A stretch of DNA of 64,000 nucleotides from Pseudomonas wuhanensis (GCF_030687395.1 NZ_CP117430.1:1426001-1490000), one strand, 5' to 3'; positions 28,377-37,312 are shown, counted from the stretch's first letter. Numbers and translations are program-made. Notes: a model not told the origin generated them from the letters alone.

Positions 28377-29720
28377 TCAGAACTCGTGATCAGCGTTGTC
28401 CGGGTTCAGATCGCTGATGCCCAGTTTGCCAGCGGCCGCTTCGATCGAACCGGTCTGCTTGACCAGCGAGGCGATGGCGTCGCGCACGATCTGGTTGCCT
28501 GCGGTGTTGCCGGCAGCGATCAGTTGGTCGTAGTGCTCACCCTTGTTGGCGTGATCGACCATGACCTGAAGCTTGGCTTCGGTGGCGGCCAGGTCAGCTT
28601 TCAACGCGGTATCGGCAGCAGGGTCGGCTTTGGCCACCAGCGACGACAGGCTGGCGCCGGTCATTTTGGTGCCATCGACGCGGGTGTATTCGCCCAGGTA
28701 CACGTTACGCACGCCTTTGGCATCGTAGAAGTGCGAGTTGTGGGTGTTGTCGCTGAAGCAATCCTGTTCGTCTTCCGGAGAGTTGGCTTCCAGGGAAACC
28801 TTCATGCGCTCGCCCGCCAGTTCGCCCAAGGACAGGCTGCCCATGCCGAACAGCATTTTGCGCAGACCGGTTTCAGCCGGTTCCGCTTCCAGCGTGGCGC
28901 GGTAGTTGTCGGCCACGTTCGGCTTCCAGTTACCGACCATTTCTTGCAGGTCGTTGACCAGCAGTTGGGTCACGGATTTCAGGTAAGCGCGACGACGATC
29001 GTTGTGACCGCCGGTAGCGCCTTTGCCTTCCAGGAAATCGGTAGCCGGACGGTTGCCGGCGCCAGGGCCGGTGCCGTTCAGGTCCTGGCCCCAGAGCAGG
29101 AATTCGATGGCGTGGTAGCCGGTGGCGACGTTGGCCTCGGAACCGCCCAGCTCGTTCAGGCTGGCGAGTTTTTCCGGGGTGATGTCTTTCACGTCGACCT
29201 TGTCTTCGCCGACCTGAACCTGAGTGTTGGCGATGATGTTGGCGGTGGCGCCCGGGTTACCCAGTGCGTGTTCGTAGGATTTGTCGACGTAGTCGATCAG
29301 GCCTTCGTCCAGTGGCCAGGCGTTCACCTGACCTTCCCAGTCGTCGATGATCGTGTTGCCGAAGCGGAACACTTCGCTCTGCAGGTAAGGTACGCGGGCC
29401 GCGACCCAGGCAGCCTTGGCGGCTTTCAGGGTGTCGGCGTTCGGCTTGGCGAGGAACGCGTCGACGGTGGTTTGCAGGGTTTTCGCGGTGGATTCGGCAT
29501 CGCTGTAAACGGCGAAGACGATGTCGGCGTAGTGCGCGACCACAGCCTTGGCGGCGGCTTCATCGACTTTACCGGCAGCAGCAGGCGCAGCCGGAGCAGT
29601 GGTGCTGGCGGCCGGGGTCGGCGCTTGCGGAGCGGCAGCCTTGTCTTTGCCTTCGCCGCAACCGGCGAGGGAAATAGCGATGGCCAGCAGACTGGCGGTG
29701 GCCAGAGGCATACGAATCAT
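28377..29720 (-). CDS. icmP: Imelysin-family protein IcmP
   Basis: 447 residues from the ATG at 29720, with AGGA 8 nt upstream; the ATG at 29729 sits on that site. The lipobox SLAGC is near residue 20, followed by an Ala/Pro-rich linker (TPAASTTAPAAPAAAGK) and the imelysin domain. The metal motif GYHAIEFLLWG (GxHxxE) is intact, unlike in the second imelysin. The homologue in P. aeruginosa, IcmP, is an outer-membrane insulin-cleaving metalloprotease-like protein; related EfeO/IrpA proteins serve iron uptake. A Fur-like palindrome lies upstream. Confidence 0.9.
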   Translation of the reverse strand: MIRMPLATASLLAIAISLAGCGEGKDKAAAPQAPTPAASTTAPAAPAAAGKVDEAAAKAVVAHYADIVFAVYSDAESTAKTLQTTVDAFLAKPNADTLKAAKAAWVAARVPYLQSEVFRFGNTIIDDWEGQVNAWPLDEGLIDYVDKSYEHALGNPGATANIIANTQVQVGEDKVDVKDITPEKLASLNELGGSEANVATGYHAIEFLLWGQDLNGTGPGAGNRPATDFLEGKGATGGHNDRRRAYLKSVTQLLVNDLQEMVGNWKPNVADNYRATLEAEPAETGLRKMLFGMGSLSLGELAGERMKVSLEANSPEDEQDCFSDNTHNSHFYDAKGVRNVYLGEYTRVDGTKMTGASLSSLVAKADPAADTALKADLAATEAKLQVMVDHANKGEHYDQLIAAGNTAGNQIVRDAIASLVKQTGSIEAAAGKLGISDLNPDNADHEF

Positions 29721-29778
29721 GGCGAACATCCTGCTTCGGTGATTGATTGGACGCGCGCGGGGCGCACGCAAAACTGCG

Positions 29779-29805
29779 ACATAATGCAAATCTTTCGCAT
29801 TATGT
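29779..29805 (-). promoter_or_regulatory. Fur-like palindrome upstream of icmP
   Basis: ACATAATGC and GCATTATGT are perfect 9-bp arms around AAATCTTTC. The core AATGCAAAT-C-TTTCGCATT has the 9-1-9 symmetry of a Fur box and lies about 60 bp before the icmP start. The iron link of imelysins makes Fur control likely. Confidence 0.55.
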
Positions 29806-29883
29806 GTAAAGGGTTGTGCTTGTAAATATTTCTTATTCGCGCGGCTAAATGCCAGGAACATGATCTATAGCAACTGGCGAAGC

Positions 29884-30020
29884 CCTGTGGCGAGGGAGCT
29901 TGCTCCCGCTGGACGGCGAAGCTGTCCAAAATTTTGCAACCCGGTTCTGCCAGAAGTATCGCGTCAACCTGATTGCGACTGCTACGCAGCCGAGCGGGAG
30001 CAAGCTCCCTCGCCACAGGG
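29884..30020. repeat. REP pair (TGTGGCGAGGGAGCTTGCTC class)
   Basis: CCTGTGGCGAGGGAGCTTGC and inverted GCAAGCTCCCTCGCCACAGG, with about 95 bp between the halves, located between icmP and bifA. Confidence 0.85.
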
Positions 30021-30046
30021 TTTTTCCATCTGCTACAAAGGCTGTT

Positions 30047-32095
30047 TCAGAGAATGAATGCGTTAGTGCGCTGGGCTTGCTTTAGGTAGGCACTCAATTC
30101 CCGCGCAGGCAGCGGTTTGCTGTAGTGATAGCCCTGACCTTCATGGCAGCCTTCGGAGATGATGTAGGCCTCTTGCTCGGCGGTTTCCACGCCTTCGGCA
30201 ATCACCTGCATGCCCAGGCTCTTGCCCAACTGAATGATGGCCCGAACGATAGTCGCATCGTCGTCGTCATCGAGCAGATCCTGAACGAAGCTCTTATCGA
30301 TCTTGATCTTGTCCAGCGGCAGGCTTTTCAAATAGCTCAGTGATGAATAACCGGTGCCGAAGTCGTCGATGGCGATCAGCGCACCGGAGCGACGCAGGCT
30401 CAGCAAGTGCTGAGCGGCGGTGCTGATGTCTTCCATCAGGCCGGTTTCGGTGACTTCCAGTTCCAGGCTGCGCGGTGGCAGGCGATACATCTGCAGCAGG
30501 TTATTGACCACCCGCGGCAACTCGGCGTGGTGCAGTTGCACGGTGGACAGGTTCACCGCCATGCGCAGCTCGAAACCCTGATCGTGCCATTCGCGCAATT
30601 GTTTGCAGGCCTGATCCAGCACCCATTCGCCGATGGCGATGATGGTGCCATTCTGCTCGGCCAGCGGGATGAACAGGTCCGGCGGCACCAGCCCGTGTTC
30701 GGGATGCTGCCAGCGAATCAACGCCTCGACGCCCACCACGCGATGATCGCGGTAGCTGATCTGCGGCTGGTAAACGAGGTAGAACTGGTCGCGGATCAAG
30801 GCATCGCGCAGGTCTTTTTCCAGCTCGCGGCGCCGACGCATTTCCGTGTCGACGCTGGCGATATAGAACTGATAACGGTTGCGCGAGCGAGTCTTGGCCA
30901 GGGTCATGGTCTGCTCGGCTTTTTGCAGCAACTTCTCGGTGCTGTCACCGTCCTCGGGGAACAGGGTGATGCCGATGGTGGCGCGCAGGCGGATTTCCTG
31001 ATGATCAAGGGCGAACGCCGCTTCCAGATCATCGAGAATGCTTTGGGCCAGTTCGGCCGCTTCATAGGGTTGTTCGATGTCGGCCTGGACCAGTGCGAAC
31101 TGGTCGCCCCCCAAGCGGGCGAGGGCGCCGAGGCGGCCGCTGTGGGCTCGCAGGCGATCGGCCAGGGCCAGCAGCAACTGGTCGCCGGTCTGATAGCTGA
31201 ACTGTTCGTTGATGCCTTTGAAATCATCGAGCCCGACACACAACACCGCGACCCGACGCTGCAATTTGCCGGCGTCGACGAGGATTTTGTCCAGTTGTTG
31301 CTGCAATTGCTGGCGGTTCGGCAAACCGGTGAGGAAGTCGTACTGGGCCATGCGCAGCAGGCTGTTTTCCGCTTCGTGGCGCAGGTGAGTGTTGCGCTCG
31401 ATGGATTCGAGCAACTGGTTGGCGGTGTTGATCCAGACCCCCAGCTCGTTTCTCTCATGACCCTTGAGCTGCGGAATCTTGTGGGCGCTGGGCCGGTCCG
31501 GGTTGATTTCGGTCAGGTGTTCGATAATCCGCGACAGCGGTTTGGTCAGCAGCCAGTGATAGACCAGATACAGCACCAGGGCCATGGCCAGGGCGCGCAA
31601 TACGCCAGAGATGAAGATGATCACCGAGCTGACTATGAAGCCCTTGCCATAGGTGGCGGTGTCGAGAGTGATACTCAGGTCGCCGTAGTACTCGCTGTAG
31701 GGCCCGCGGCCCACCAGTTGGGTGGTGAAGGTGCGTTCGTTGCCGAGGATCAAGTCAGTCAGCCAGCGGCTGTTGGAGTGCTGCAGTTCACGGGTTTTTT
31801 GCGCAAGCATGGCTTCATTAGGATGGCCGATGGAGGCCATGCGCACGGCGTCGTCCTGAAACAGGCCTTCGATCACCTGCATGCCCATTTCCCGGTCCAG
31901 GCTATAGACGGCCTGGGTCGAAGGGTCGCGGAACATATCGAGGATGCGCTGGGCATCGCTGGCCACGGCCTGGCGTGTTTTATAGGCATCGAAAACGATC
32001 TGCGCGCAGCTCAAGACCACGCCGACGATCAATGCCGACAGGAGCACGACCCGGAGCAACTTCACCGACAAGCTGTTCTTGAGTTCCAGCTTCAA
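30047..32095 (-). CDS. bifA: c-di-GMP phosphodiesterase BifA (degenerate GGDEF plus EAL)
   Basis: 682 residues. TM1 is at about 12-33, a periplasmic sensor region follows, TM2 at about 155-180, and a HAMP-like linker comes next. The GGDEF domain has GGDQF at 329-333 and so is catalytically altered. The EAL domain has EALIRW from 457, DDFGTGYSSL and EGVETAEQEA, so the phosphodiesterase site looks intact. GGDQF+EAL, this length and the position next to sodB all match BifA of P. aeruginosa (PA4367 beside sodB PA4366), which lowers c-di-GMP and promotes swarming over biofilm. Confidence 0.93.
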   Translation of the reverse strand: MKLELKNSLSVKLLRVVLLSALIVGVVLSCAQIVFDAYKTRQAVASDAQRILDMFRDPSTQAVYSLDREMGMQVIEGLFQDDAVRMASIGHPNEAMLAQKTRELQHSNSRWLTDLILGNERTFTTQLVGRGPYSEYYGDLSITLDTATYGKGFIVSSVIIFISGVLRALAMALVLYLVYHWLLTKPLSRIIEHLTEINPDRPSAHKIPQLKGHERNELGVWINTANQLLESIERNTHLRHEAENSLLRMAQYDFLTGLPNRQQLQQQLDKILVDAGKLQRRVAVLCVGLDDFKGINEQFSYQTGDQLLLALADRLRAHSGRLGALARLGGDQFALVQADIEQPYEAAELAQSILDDLEAAFALDHQEIRLRATIGITLFPEDGDSTEKLLQKAEQTMTLAKTRSRNRYQFYIASVDTEMRRRRELEKDLRDALIRDQFYLVYQPQISYRDHRVVGVEALIRWQHPEHGLVPPDLFIPLAEQNGTIIAIGEWVLDQACKQLREWHDQGFELRMAVNLSTVQLHHAELPRVVNNLLQMYRLPPRSLELEVTETGLMEDISTAAQHLLSLRRSGALIAIDDFGTGYSSLSYLKSLPLDKIKIDKSFVQDLLDDDDDATIVRAIIQLGKSLGMQVIAEGVETAEQEAYIISEGCHEGQGYHYSKPLPARELSAYLKQAQRTNAFIL

Positions 32096-32479
32096 AGGGT
32101 AATTCCTTGTTCCGTGCGGGTAGCGTCAAGTTGCCATGAGTATTGGCAATCCCGTGATGTCAGTCAAAGGGACAATCCAACCCAGGGGATTTTGCCGGTA
32201 GCTTGGCCGATATGCTGTTGTTTGGAGTATTTGCCCTATTAGCACTGTGTCGGTTGTTGGGGCCCTCAACTTGAGGGGCGCGGGACAATTTTTCCTTGTG
32301 GTTGATGTTAGCCCGCTGTGGTGTGGGGGCAAGAGGGCGAATGCCACTCGTGTTGTGGGAATGCTCCCTCTTACAGAGACCGGCGTCTGGTATGGGTTGT
32401 TTAATGGGCTTGTCAGAACGCAGATCTTTCCCACGCATTTTTCAGGTTGCCGGGTGGGAAGCGGATTCCCTAACCTTTG
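32096..32479. other. Non-coding stretch upstream of bifA
   Basis: About 380 bp with no supported gene. It should hold the bifA promoter (minus strand) and that of the leader RNA that starts near 32480. No clear consensus promoter is visible to me. Confidence 0.4.
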
Positions 32480-32482
32480 GCT

Positions 32483-32702
32483 GTCGCTGCAAATTCAGCG
32501 ACCGGGCGTGAGATCCCCGGCAACTAGTATGCATCTAGCGCCAATACCACCATAATTGGCGCCAGCTTATCCGCTGCCTGTAAATGCGTTATGGCGGCTG
32601 TGTGCGGGCAGACTTCGGTCTGGCCGGGTGCCTGCTACCGGTGATCTCACTCTGCACATAGCTGCCACCTCTTAGCCGCTTGAGATCCGGCGAGTGGTGG
32701 CA
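32483..32702 (+). ncRNA. Structured leader with A-B-C antisense logic upstream of the DUF6124 gene
   Basis: A hairpin GTCGCTG/CAGCGAC (32483-32502) is followed by hairpin A, CCGGG-CGTGAGATC-CCCGG (32502-32520). Later comes hairpin C, GCCG-CTTGAGATC-CGGC (32675-32691). Both show nearly the same 9-nt loop. Between them strand B, GATCTCAC (32643-32650), is an exact complement of 8 loop bases of A and 7 of C. Also present are GCGCCAAT/ATTGGCGC (32538-32562), a UUCG hairpin CAGAC-TTCG-GTCTG (32609-32622) and TGCCACC/GGTGGCA (32663-32702) around C. B with A plus flanking CCGG gives a 12-bp helix with one mismatch. The start codon is 21 nt beyond. The layout resembles seqA-seqB-seqC of phage P4 immunity RNA. 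Confidence 0.65.
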
Positions 32703-32722
32703 CCATTTCAGCAGGAGTTTGT

Positions 32723-33091
32723 ATGGATAAGTTAATCCCCGACCCACCCTTCAACACCACCACCCCCAACGCCGAAGCTTCGCGCACCGAAGAATTACTC
32801 AAAGACCGCGAAGCGATAAAACGCGCCCTTGATTACTACCTTGATCCCCCGGCGCAATACACCGAAAAACCCCGTCGTCCCAGCACGATGTTTATGGTCG
32901 CCCCGGATGCCGGCACCGAAAGCCTGCTGGCCCACGCCTACGAATCGTTGGCGTCAGCGAGTGTCCTGGCCAGCGATTTCGCCAACAATCTGATCGGCCC
33001 GCAGCGCCATATAGCGTTGGCGATTCAGCAGATCATCATGGTGGCGGAGTTGGCGGTGAACCGGGCGCTGGATAACGTCGACCCGGCGTAG
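32723..33091 (+). CDS. DUF6124-type small Pseudomonas protein
   Basis: 122 residues with an AGGAG ribosome-binding site 5 nt before the ATG. The N-terminus is polar and Pro/Thr-rich. A C-terminal helical part (TESLLAHAYESLASASVLASDFA, then LAIQQIIMVAELAVNRAL) looks like a four-helix or dimerising bundle. This family is known to me only as a domain of unknown function common in Pseudomonas, often in several paralogues. It has no operon partner and is followed by a REP cluster. The long structured leader suggests post-transcriptional control. Confidence 0.72.
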   Translation: MDKLIPDPPFNTTTPNAEASRTEELLKDREAIKRALDYYLDPPAQYTEKPRRPSTMFMVAPDAGTESLLAHAYESLASASVLASDFANNLIGPQRHIALAIQQIIMVAELAVNRALDNVDPA

Positions 33092-33110
33092 CTCTCAGAT
33101 ACACCGCAAT

Positions 33111-33267
33111 CCTGTGGGAGCGGGCTTGCCCGCGATGACGGCGGCACATCCAACATCCCTGGGCCTGGCACACCGCTATCGCGGGCAAGCCCGCTCCCAC
33201 AGGAATTGTGTCGTACACAGATTTTGTGACCGCTCCTCTGGAGCGAGGCTTGCCCACGAAGGCGGCT
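33111..33267. repeat. REP cluster, one pair plus a single half
   Basis: Pair at 33111-33203 (CCTGTGGGAGCGGGCTTGCC and its inverse) and a third, diverged half at 33236-33267 (GAGCGAGGCTTGCCCACGAA). It lies between the convergent DUF6124 and sodB genes. Confidence 0.88.
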
Positions 33268-33295
33268 GTAGGAATGTACCCATTTCCCGAGCCCA

Positions 33296-33325
33296 TAAAA
33301 AACCCGGCAAAAAAGCCGGGTTTCT
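33296..33325 (-). terminator. Rho-independent terminator of sodB
   Basis: AAACCCGGC/GCCGGGTTT stem with a 6-nt loop. On the minus strand GGGTTTTTTATG follows, 15-20 bp beyond the sodB stop. Confidence 0.92.
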
Positions 33326-33340
33326 TGACTGGCGCGAAGC

Positions 33341-33937
33341 TTAAGCGGTGAAGGTTTTGCCTTCGAACTGCTCAGCCACGAACTTCCAGTTGACCAGGTT
33401 CCAGAACGCTTCGACGTACTTCGGACGAAGGTTGCGGTAGTCGATGTAGTAAGCGTGTTCCCAGACGTCGCAGGTCAGCAGCGGGGTGTCGCCGCTGGTC
33501 AGCGGGTTGCCGGCGCCGATGGTGCTGGCCAGGGCCAGGGAACCGTCAGCCTTTTTCACCAGCCAGCCCCAACCGGAACCGAAGGTGCCGATGGAGGTTT
33601 TGCTGAACTCTTCCTTGAACTTGTCGAACGAACCGAAAGCGGCGTTGATGGCATCAGCCAGTGCGCCGGTTGGTTGACCGCCGGCGTTTGGCGCCAGGCA
33701 GTTCCAGTAGAAAGTGTGGTTCCAGACCTGAGCGGCGTTGTTGAAGATACCGCCCGAGGAAGTCTTGACGATTTCTTCCAGGGTCTTGCCTTCGAACTCG
33801 GTGCCTGGCACCAGGTTGTTCAGGTTCACGACGTAGGTGTTGTGGTGCTTGTCGTGGTGGTATTGCAGAGTTTCCTCTGAAATGTGCGGCTGCAGGGCAT
33901 TGTGCGCGTAAGGCAGCGGCGGCAATTCGAAAGCCAT
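33341..33937 (-). CDS. sodB: Superoxide dismutase [Fe]
   Basis: 198 residues from the ATG at 33937. Disproportionates superoxide in the cytoplasm. Metal ligands are His27 (QYHHDKHH), His74 (WNHTFYW), Asp157 and His161 (DVWEHAYY). Gln70 near the second ligand and the overall sequence mark the iron type. An AGGAGAATC ribosome-binding site is present. Position beside bifA and argO is as in P. aeruginosa. Confidence 0.98.
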   Translation of the reverse strand: MAFELPPLPYAHNALQPHISEETLQYHHDKHHNTYVVNLNNLVPGTEFEGKTLEEIVKTSSGGIFNNAAQVWNHTFYWNCLAPNAGGQPTGALADAINAAFGSFDKFKEEFSKTSIGTFGSGWGWLVKKADGSLALASTIGAGNPLTSGDTPLLTCDVWEHAYYIDYRNLRPKYVEAFWNLVNWKFVAEQFEGKTFTA

Positions 33938-34113
33938 GATGATTCTCCTAATCAGGTCAGTTGCGGTGAGCGCAAGGCCGATCACGGGCGGCCAGACATG
34001 CGCCGGGGAGTTTGTACTCTTTGCGGCGCAGGGATCGGATCATAGCACCGGGGGTGCGGCATAACCACGCAACAACTGTGTGGAATAGAGGTTCCAGAGC
34101 CTTTTGGAATAAA

Positions 34114-34716
34114 TCATGAAGCGATGATTAACTGGAACGCTACTGTGAACATCATGACAGCGACCAACAGGTCGAGAATTCGCCAGGTGCCTGGCCGTGC
34201 CAGCCACGGCGCCAGCCATGCCGCGCCAAGGGCTAAAGTGAAAAACCACAACAGTGACGCACTGGCCGCGCCCACCACATAAGCACCGGGCTCGGTTTGT
34301 TGTGCGCCGAGAGAACCGATCAGCAAAACGGTGTCCAGATAAACGTGCGGGTTGAGCAGTGTCACCGCCAATGCGCTGAGCAACACCGCCCGCAGCGAGC
34401 GCACGGTCTGATTTTCACCCTGTTGCAGGCTTTGTTTCGAGCAGGCCCGACGCAGCGCCAGGCTGCCATACCACAGCAGAAACGCCGCGCCACCCCAACG
34501 GGCGATAGCCAGCAGGGTCGGGTTTTGCGCCAGCACCGTCGCCAGGCCGAACACTCCGGCGGCCACCAGCAACGCATCGCAGGTCACGCAGAGCGCCGCC
34601 ACCGGCAGGTGATGTTCACGCCGAAGACTTTGCGCCAACACAAACGCATTCTGGGTGCCGATCGCCATGATCAGCCCCGCGGCCACCAACAGGCCGTTCA
34701 CATAGCTTTGCCACAT
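34114..34716 (-). CDS. argO: LysE/ArgO-family amino-acid exporter
   Basis: 200 residues from the ATG at 34716, six predicted helices. Family signature GLIMAIGTQNAFVLAQSLRREH near the start and TLLNPHVYLDTVLLIGS in the middle (about 117-133). E. coli ArgO exports arginine, C. glutamicum LysE lysine and arginine. It follows the ACT-domain gene by 5 bp and is divergent, via that gene, from the ArgP-type regulator, which is the known activator of argO. The substrate is inferred. Confidence 0.87.
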   Translation of the reverse strand: MWQSYVNGLLVAAGLIMAIGTQNAFVLAQSLRREHHLPVAALCVTCDALLVAAGVFGLATVLAQNPTLLAIARWGGAAFLLWYGSLALRRACSKQSLQQGENQTVRSLRAVLLSALAVTLLNPHVYLDTVLLIGSLGAQQTEPGAYVVGAASASLLWFFTLALGAAWLAPWLARPGTWRILDLLVAVMMFTVAFQLIIAS

Positions 34717-34721
34717 ACGTA

Positions 34722-35123
34722 TTACTCCGCGTTGGCCGCCAGATCCCGCAGGACCTGCACGGCGCGTTCGGCATCGGCCTGGCCGACGAATAAATGGTCG
34801 TGGTAATACCCGGCGATCACGTTGCAACTGATGCCGGCCTGGCCCAGCGCCGTGGCGAACGCGGCGGTCAGGCCGACGGCTTCGAGGGCCGAGTGCACGT
34901 TCAAGGTGATCCAGGCGGCGACGTAGTCGAAGCTGAAACCGGCCTTTTCGGCGTCGGAACGTTGCAGAATCAGCGTCAGCCCTTCCTGTTCACGAAAACT
35001 GCCGACAATCTCAAGGCCGGCGGGCAGCTTGCCGTCGCGCAACGTGCAGAACACGTATTCGCCGTCGTTGAGTTGCGGGCTCATGCTGCGCAGCAGGGTT
35101 GCCAATGACGTTTCGCCAGCCAT
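34722..35123 (-). CDS. ACT-domain protein
   Basis: 133 residues made of two ACT-like halves (GEYVFCTLRDGKLP and AWITLNVHSALEAVGLTAAFATALGQ, then GISCNVIAGYYHDHLFVG). This small ACT family often stands alone and binds amino acids. It lies directly upstream of argO (5 bp) and divergent from argP, so it may sense the exporter's substrate; this is inference. Confidence 0.82.
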   Translation of the reverse strand: MAGETSLATLLRSMSPQLNDGEYVFCTLRDGKLPAGLEIVGSFREQEGLTLILQRSDAEKAGFSFDYVAAWITLNVHSALEAVGLTAAFATALGQAGISCNVIAGYYHDHLFVGQADAERAVQVLRDLAANAE

Positions 35124-35219
35124 GTCGGTGATCCTTGTTCAAGAGTTCTTGCTGGCCATTCTCCGGTTCGAGGCTGTATAAGAAAAACCAATAGTCCTGA
35201 TCGCCCATTAGGAAAACTG

Positions 35220-36113
35220 ATGTTCGACTACAAATTACTTTCCGCGCTCGCCGCGGTGATCGAACAGGCCGGATTCGAACGCGCCGCGCAGGTGCTGGGG
35301 TTGTCCCAATCGGCCATCTCCCAGCGGATCAAACTGCTGGAGGCACGGGTCGGCCAACCGGTGCTGGTGCGGGTCACCCCCCCGGCGCCGACGGAGATTG
35401 GCCGGCGATTGCTCAACCATGTGCAGCAGGTGCGATTGCTTGAGCGCGATCTACAAACGTTGGTCCCGGCGCTGGACGAAGAAGGCCTGCCGGAACGCCT
35501 GCGTATCGCTCTGAATGCCGACAGTCTTGCGACTTGGTGGGCACAGGCGGTGGGGGACTTTTGTGCGGAACAACATTTGCTGCTCGACTTGGTGGTAGAA
35601 GACCAGACCGTCGGCCTCAAACGCATGCGCGCAGGTGAAGTGGCGGCGTGTGTCTGCGCCAGTGAGCGACCGGTGGCTGGTGCGCGCAGCGTGCTGTTGG
35701 GGGCGATGCGTTACCGAGCGATGGCGAGCCCGGCGTTTATTGCCCGGCATTTTCCCGACGGTGTGCGTGCCGATCAGTTAGCCAAAACCCCGGCCCTGGT
35801 GTTTGGCCCGGATGATTTCCTACAGCATCGCTACCTCGCATCCCTCGGTGTGGAGGGCGGTTTCGAACACCATTTATGCCCATCGTCCGAAGGGTTTCTT
35901 CGTCTCACGGAAGCAGGGCTTGGCTGGGGCCTGGTGCCTGAATTGCAGGTGCGCGAGCAACTTGAGCGCGGCATCCTGCAGGAGCTTTTGCCAGATAAGC
36001 CGATCGATGTGCCGCTGTACTGGCATCATTGGCGCAATGGCGGTCAGCTGTTGGGGTTACTCACCGATCAATTGGTGCGCTCGTCAAAGCAATGGCTGGT
36101 GCCGTTGGGCTGA
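35220..36113 (+). CDS. argP: LysR-type regulator ArgP (IciA)
   Basis: 297 residues. N-terminal winged HTH (LSALAAVIEQAGFERAAQVL, then SQSAISQRIKLLEARVGQPVLVR) and a LysR substrate domain. The ArgP subgroup is recognisable by MFDYKLLSALAAVIE. ArgP senses arginine/lysine and activates argO. The divergent ACT-argO unit lies 96 bp away, so the operator should be in 35124-35219. Confidence 0.9.
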   Translation: MFDYKLLSALAAVIEQAGFERAAQVLGLSQSAISQRIKLLEARVGQPVLVRVTPPAPTEIGRRLLNHVQQVRLLERDLQTLVPALDEEGLPERLRIALNADSLATWWAQAVGDFCAEQHLLLDLVVEDQTVGLKRMRAGEVAACVCASERPVAGARSVLLGAMRYRAMASPAFIARHFPDGVRADQLAKTPALVFGPDDFLQHRYLASLGVEGGFEHHLCPSSEGFLRLTEAGLGWGLVPELQVREQLERGILQELLPDKPIDVPLYWHHWRNGGQLLGLLTDQLVRSSKQWLVPLG

Positions 36114-36133
36114 CGGGCAGCGTCAAGACCTCA

Positions 36134-36189
36134 TGCCCTGCGCCCTACGCCCTACGCAATATGCAAAGCGCAAAACGCAAAACGAAATA
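36134..36189. repeat. Heptanucleotide-periodic tract
   Basis: Eight consecutive 7-bp units: TGCCCTG, CGCCCTA twice, CGCAATA, TGCAAAG, CGCAAAA twice, CGAAATA. It lies between argP and the start of the next gene and ends just before its GGAGC ribosome-binding site. Confidence 0.7.
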
Positions 36190-36202
36190 TTCGGAGCAAT
36201 TC

Positions 36203-37195
36203 ATGAAGATTCTGGTCACCGGCGCAAGCGGCTTCATTGGCGGACGCTTTGCGCGTTTCGCCCTGGAGCAGGGCCTGGACGTGCGGGTCAACGGTCGCCG
36301 GGCCGAAAGCGTCGAGCATCTGGTGCGCCGTGGCGCCGAGTTCATTCAGGGCGACTTGAGCGACCCGCAACTGGCTCGCGACCTGTGTTCAGACGTCGAA
36401 GCTGTGGTCCATTGCGCCGGCGCAGTGGGTTTGTGGGGGCGGTATCAGGACTTTCATCAGGGTAACGTCGAAGTCACCGAGAACGTGGTCGAAGCCTGTC
36501 TGAAACAACGGGTCCGGCGTCTGGTGCACTTGTCGTCGCCGTCGATCTACTTCGATGGCCGCGATCATCTGGGGTTGACCGAAGACCAGGTGCCCAAGCG
36601 CTTCAAACATCCCTACGCCGCAACCAAATACCTGGCCGAGCAAAAAGTCTTTGGGGCGCAGGAATTCGGCCTCGAAACCCTGGCCCTGCGCCCGCGTTTC
36701 GTGACGGGCGCCGGCGACATGAGCATTTTCCCGAGACTGCTGAAGATGCAGCGCAAGGGGCGGTTGGCGATCATCGGCAATGGCCTGAACAAGGTCGACT
36801 TCACCAGCGTGCAAAACCTCAATGAAGCGTTGCTCAGCAGCTTGCTGGCCAGTGGTTCGGCGTTGGGCAAGGCCTACAACATCAGCAACGGAGCGCCGGT
36901 TCCGTTGTGGGATGTGGTGAATTACGTGATGCGTCAGATGGATGTCCCACAGGTTACCCGTTACCGTTCCTACGGTCTGGCCTACAGCCTTGCCGCGCTC
37001 AACGAGGGTGTGTGCAAGCTGTGGCCAGGTCGTCCCGAGCCGACCCTGTCGCGGCTGGGCATGCAAGTCATGAACAAAAACTTCACCCTGGACATCAGCC
37101 GCGCACGGCATTATCTGGACTACGATCCGAAAGTCAGCCTCTGGACCGCCCTTGATGAGTTCTGCGGCTGGTGGAAGGCTCAGGACATTCGCTGA
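36203..37195 (+). CDS. NAD(P)-dependent epimerase/3-beta-HSD-like oxidoreductase
   Basis: 330 residues from the ATG at 36203. Extended SDR: MKILVTGASGFIGGRFAR (TGxxGxxG), HCAGAVGLWG, and catalytic YAATK (about residue 138-142) with Ser in VHLSSPS. The C-terminal half resembles the 3-beta-hydroxysteroid dehydrogenase/NAD-epimerase group. The substrate is unknown. PAO1 has an oxidoreductase gene in this relative place near argP. Confidence 0.85.
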   Translation: MKILVTGASGFIGGRFARFALEQGLDVRVNGRRAESVEHLVRRGAEFIQGDLSDPQLARDLCSDVEAVVHCAGAVGLWGRYQDFHQGNVEVTENVVEACLKQRVRRLVHLSSPSIYFDGRDHLGLTEDQVPKRFKHPYAATKYLAEQKVFGAQEFGLETLALRPRFVTGAGDMSIFPRLLKMQRKGRLAIIGNGLNKVDFTSVQNLNEALLSSLLASGSALGKAYNISNGAPVPLWDVVNYVMRQMDVPQVTRYRSYGLAYSLAALNEGVCKLWPGRPEPTLSRLGMQVMNKNFTLDISRARHYLDYDPKVSLWTALDEFCGWWKAQDIR

Positions 37196-37312
37196 CACAC
37201 AAGGACGGCCCCTTACTGAACCGAGTTCGGGGTTCAGGGTCAACCGGTGCGGCAGCGGGGGTTATACTTCGCCGCATCAAGCCATCACCGCGTTCCACAA
37301 AGGTTGACCCTA

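Noticed and set aside
32096..32560. Short open frames upstream of the DUF6124 leader
   Set aside because: No ribosome-binding sites, low-quality composition, and overlap with the structured RNA.
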